Origin: Paracoccaceae bacterium | GTDB lineage: Bacteria; Pseudomonadota; Alphaproteobacteria; Rhodobacterales; Rhodobacteraceae | Reading direction: 5' to 3' | DNA: 64,000 nt | Assembly (NCBI GenBank): GCA_029246285.1 | Contig: JAQWNW010000069.1 | Span: 1 to 64,000, forward strand | In this document: positions 63,593 to 64,000 of the stretch, in pieces | How the letters are laid out: each line of letters begins with the position of its first letter | How positions within the stretch are numbered: position 1 is the stretch's first letter | Position numbers and translations under genes: made by a program | Notes under the pieces: model-generated | The model's input: only the letters and a program-made list of their open reading frames with translations | The model's database searches: none | Told to the model about the DNA's origin: nothing

Positions 63593-64000
63593 TTACGCGT
63601 TGATTTTTGATACTACACCGGAGCCGACTGTTCTGCCCCCTTCACGGATCGCAAAGCGTAAACCTTGCTCCATTGCGATTGGTGCTATGAGTTCTACATT
63701 AAACTTAAGGTTATCTCCAGGCATCACCATTTCTGTGCCTGATGGCAACTCAACCGTTCCAGTAACGTCAGTTGTACGGAAGTAAAACTGTGGTCGGTAG
63801 TTTGCAAAGAATGGTGTATGACGACCACCCTCATCTTTAGTCAAGATATAAACCTCTGCTTCAAACTTAGTGTGAGGTGTAACAGAGCTTGGCTTACATA
63901 AAACTTGTCCACGCTCAACTTCTTCACGTCCGATACCACGTAGCAAGACACCTACGTTATCACCAGCTTCACCACGATCTAGCAATTTGCGGAACATCTC
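63593..64000 (-). CDS. tuf: Elongation factor Tu, C-terminal part (gene cut by window edge)
   Basis: The last 135 residues of EF-Tu are present; the N-terminal GTPase domain lies beyond base 64000. The visible part begins in domain II ([21 protein letters not shown]) and runs through [35 protein letters not shown] and the final [15 protein letters not shown]. Codon use in this gene is more GC-rich than in its neighbours, as expected for a highly expressed gene. The reading frame is open at the window edge. Confidence 0.97.
   Translation of the reverse strand, partial: EMFRKLLDRGEAGDNVGVLLRGIGREEVERGQVLCKPSSVTPHTKFEAEVYILTKDEGGRHTPFFANYRPQFYFRTTDVTGTVELPSGTEMVMPGDNLKFNVELIAPIAMEQGLRFAIREGGRTVGSGVVSKINA

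Noticed and set aside
1-64000. CRISPR array, insertion sequence, prophage or integrase
   Set aside because: No regular repeat-spacer pattern, transposase, integrase or phage structural gene could be found; the region appears to be core chromosome.

Overview
The window is AT-rich, densely packed bacterial chromosome. I count about 67 protein genes, no gap above 300 bases, and many start/stop overlaps of the ATGA or TAATG type. The gene content points to a marine alphaproteobacterium, most likely of the Rhodobacterales (Roseobacter-like) with a streamlined genome. Supporting signs are the petP-petR regulator pair next to a branched-chain aminotransferase, the argH/small lipoprotein/lysA arrangement, lgt-midA-pgeF, phaA-phaB, ETF-quinone oxidoreductase, an osmolyte ABC importer with a double permease, and a DmdA-like demethylase. 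The taxonomic call is inference. I found no rRNA, tRNA, CRISPR array, transposase or phage gene.

Region 1 (1-8 kb) is an osmolyte module. proV and a CntA/GbcA-like Rieske oxygenase, an SDR dehydrogenase, a metallo-beta-lactamase-fold hydrolase and a DMT-family transporter all read leftward. A fused double permease and a periplasmic binding protein read rightward from the shared intergenic region. This looks like uptake plus oxidative breakdown of a quaternary amine (glycine betaine, carnitine, TMAO or similar).

Region 2 (8-35 kb) is mostly housekeeping: argH, lptM-like lipoprotein, lysA, tag, phaAB, a tRNA methyltransferase, polyprenyl synthase, ispE, a TPR lipoprotein-like protein, ETF-QO, greA with an unknown membrane partner, ilvE, petPR, mlaC/mlaA, a RidA-GDPD-GNAT-PCD run, a peroxiredoxin, a ferredoxin reductase, rsmD, yggT and msrA.

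Region 3 (34-42 kb) begins with a class IV aminotransferase overlapped by a sulfotransferase-like P-loop gene. Then comes the most interesting locus: a leftward operon of a DmdA-like demethylase, an acyl-CoA dehydrogenase, an ADP-forming acyl-CoA synthetase and a CaiD-like enoyl-CoA hydratase. These four activities match step for step the DMSP demethylation pathway (DmdA, B, C, D), but the last three come from protein families other than DmdB, DmdC and DmdD. A carnitine/crotonobetaine-type substrate is the main alternative.

Region 4 (42-64 kb) holds HU, AMP nucleosidase with adenine deaminase, an ImuB-like Y-family protein without imuA or dnaE2 beside it, yaaA, a lytic transglycosylase, acetyl-CoA synthetase, sulfopyruvate decarboxylase ComDE, and a trxB / sat-cysC fusion / glycosyltransferase operon. 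It ends with an Lrp regulator, lgt-midA-pgeF, ubiK, a ybjN-proC-csaA-hydroxyacid dehydrogenase run, thymidine kinase and the 3' part of tuf. Sulfur and methylated-osmolyte chemistry recurs through the window: importer, Rieske oxygenase, DmdA-like enzyme, ComDE, Sat-CysC and the sulfotransferase-like protein.
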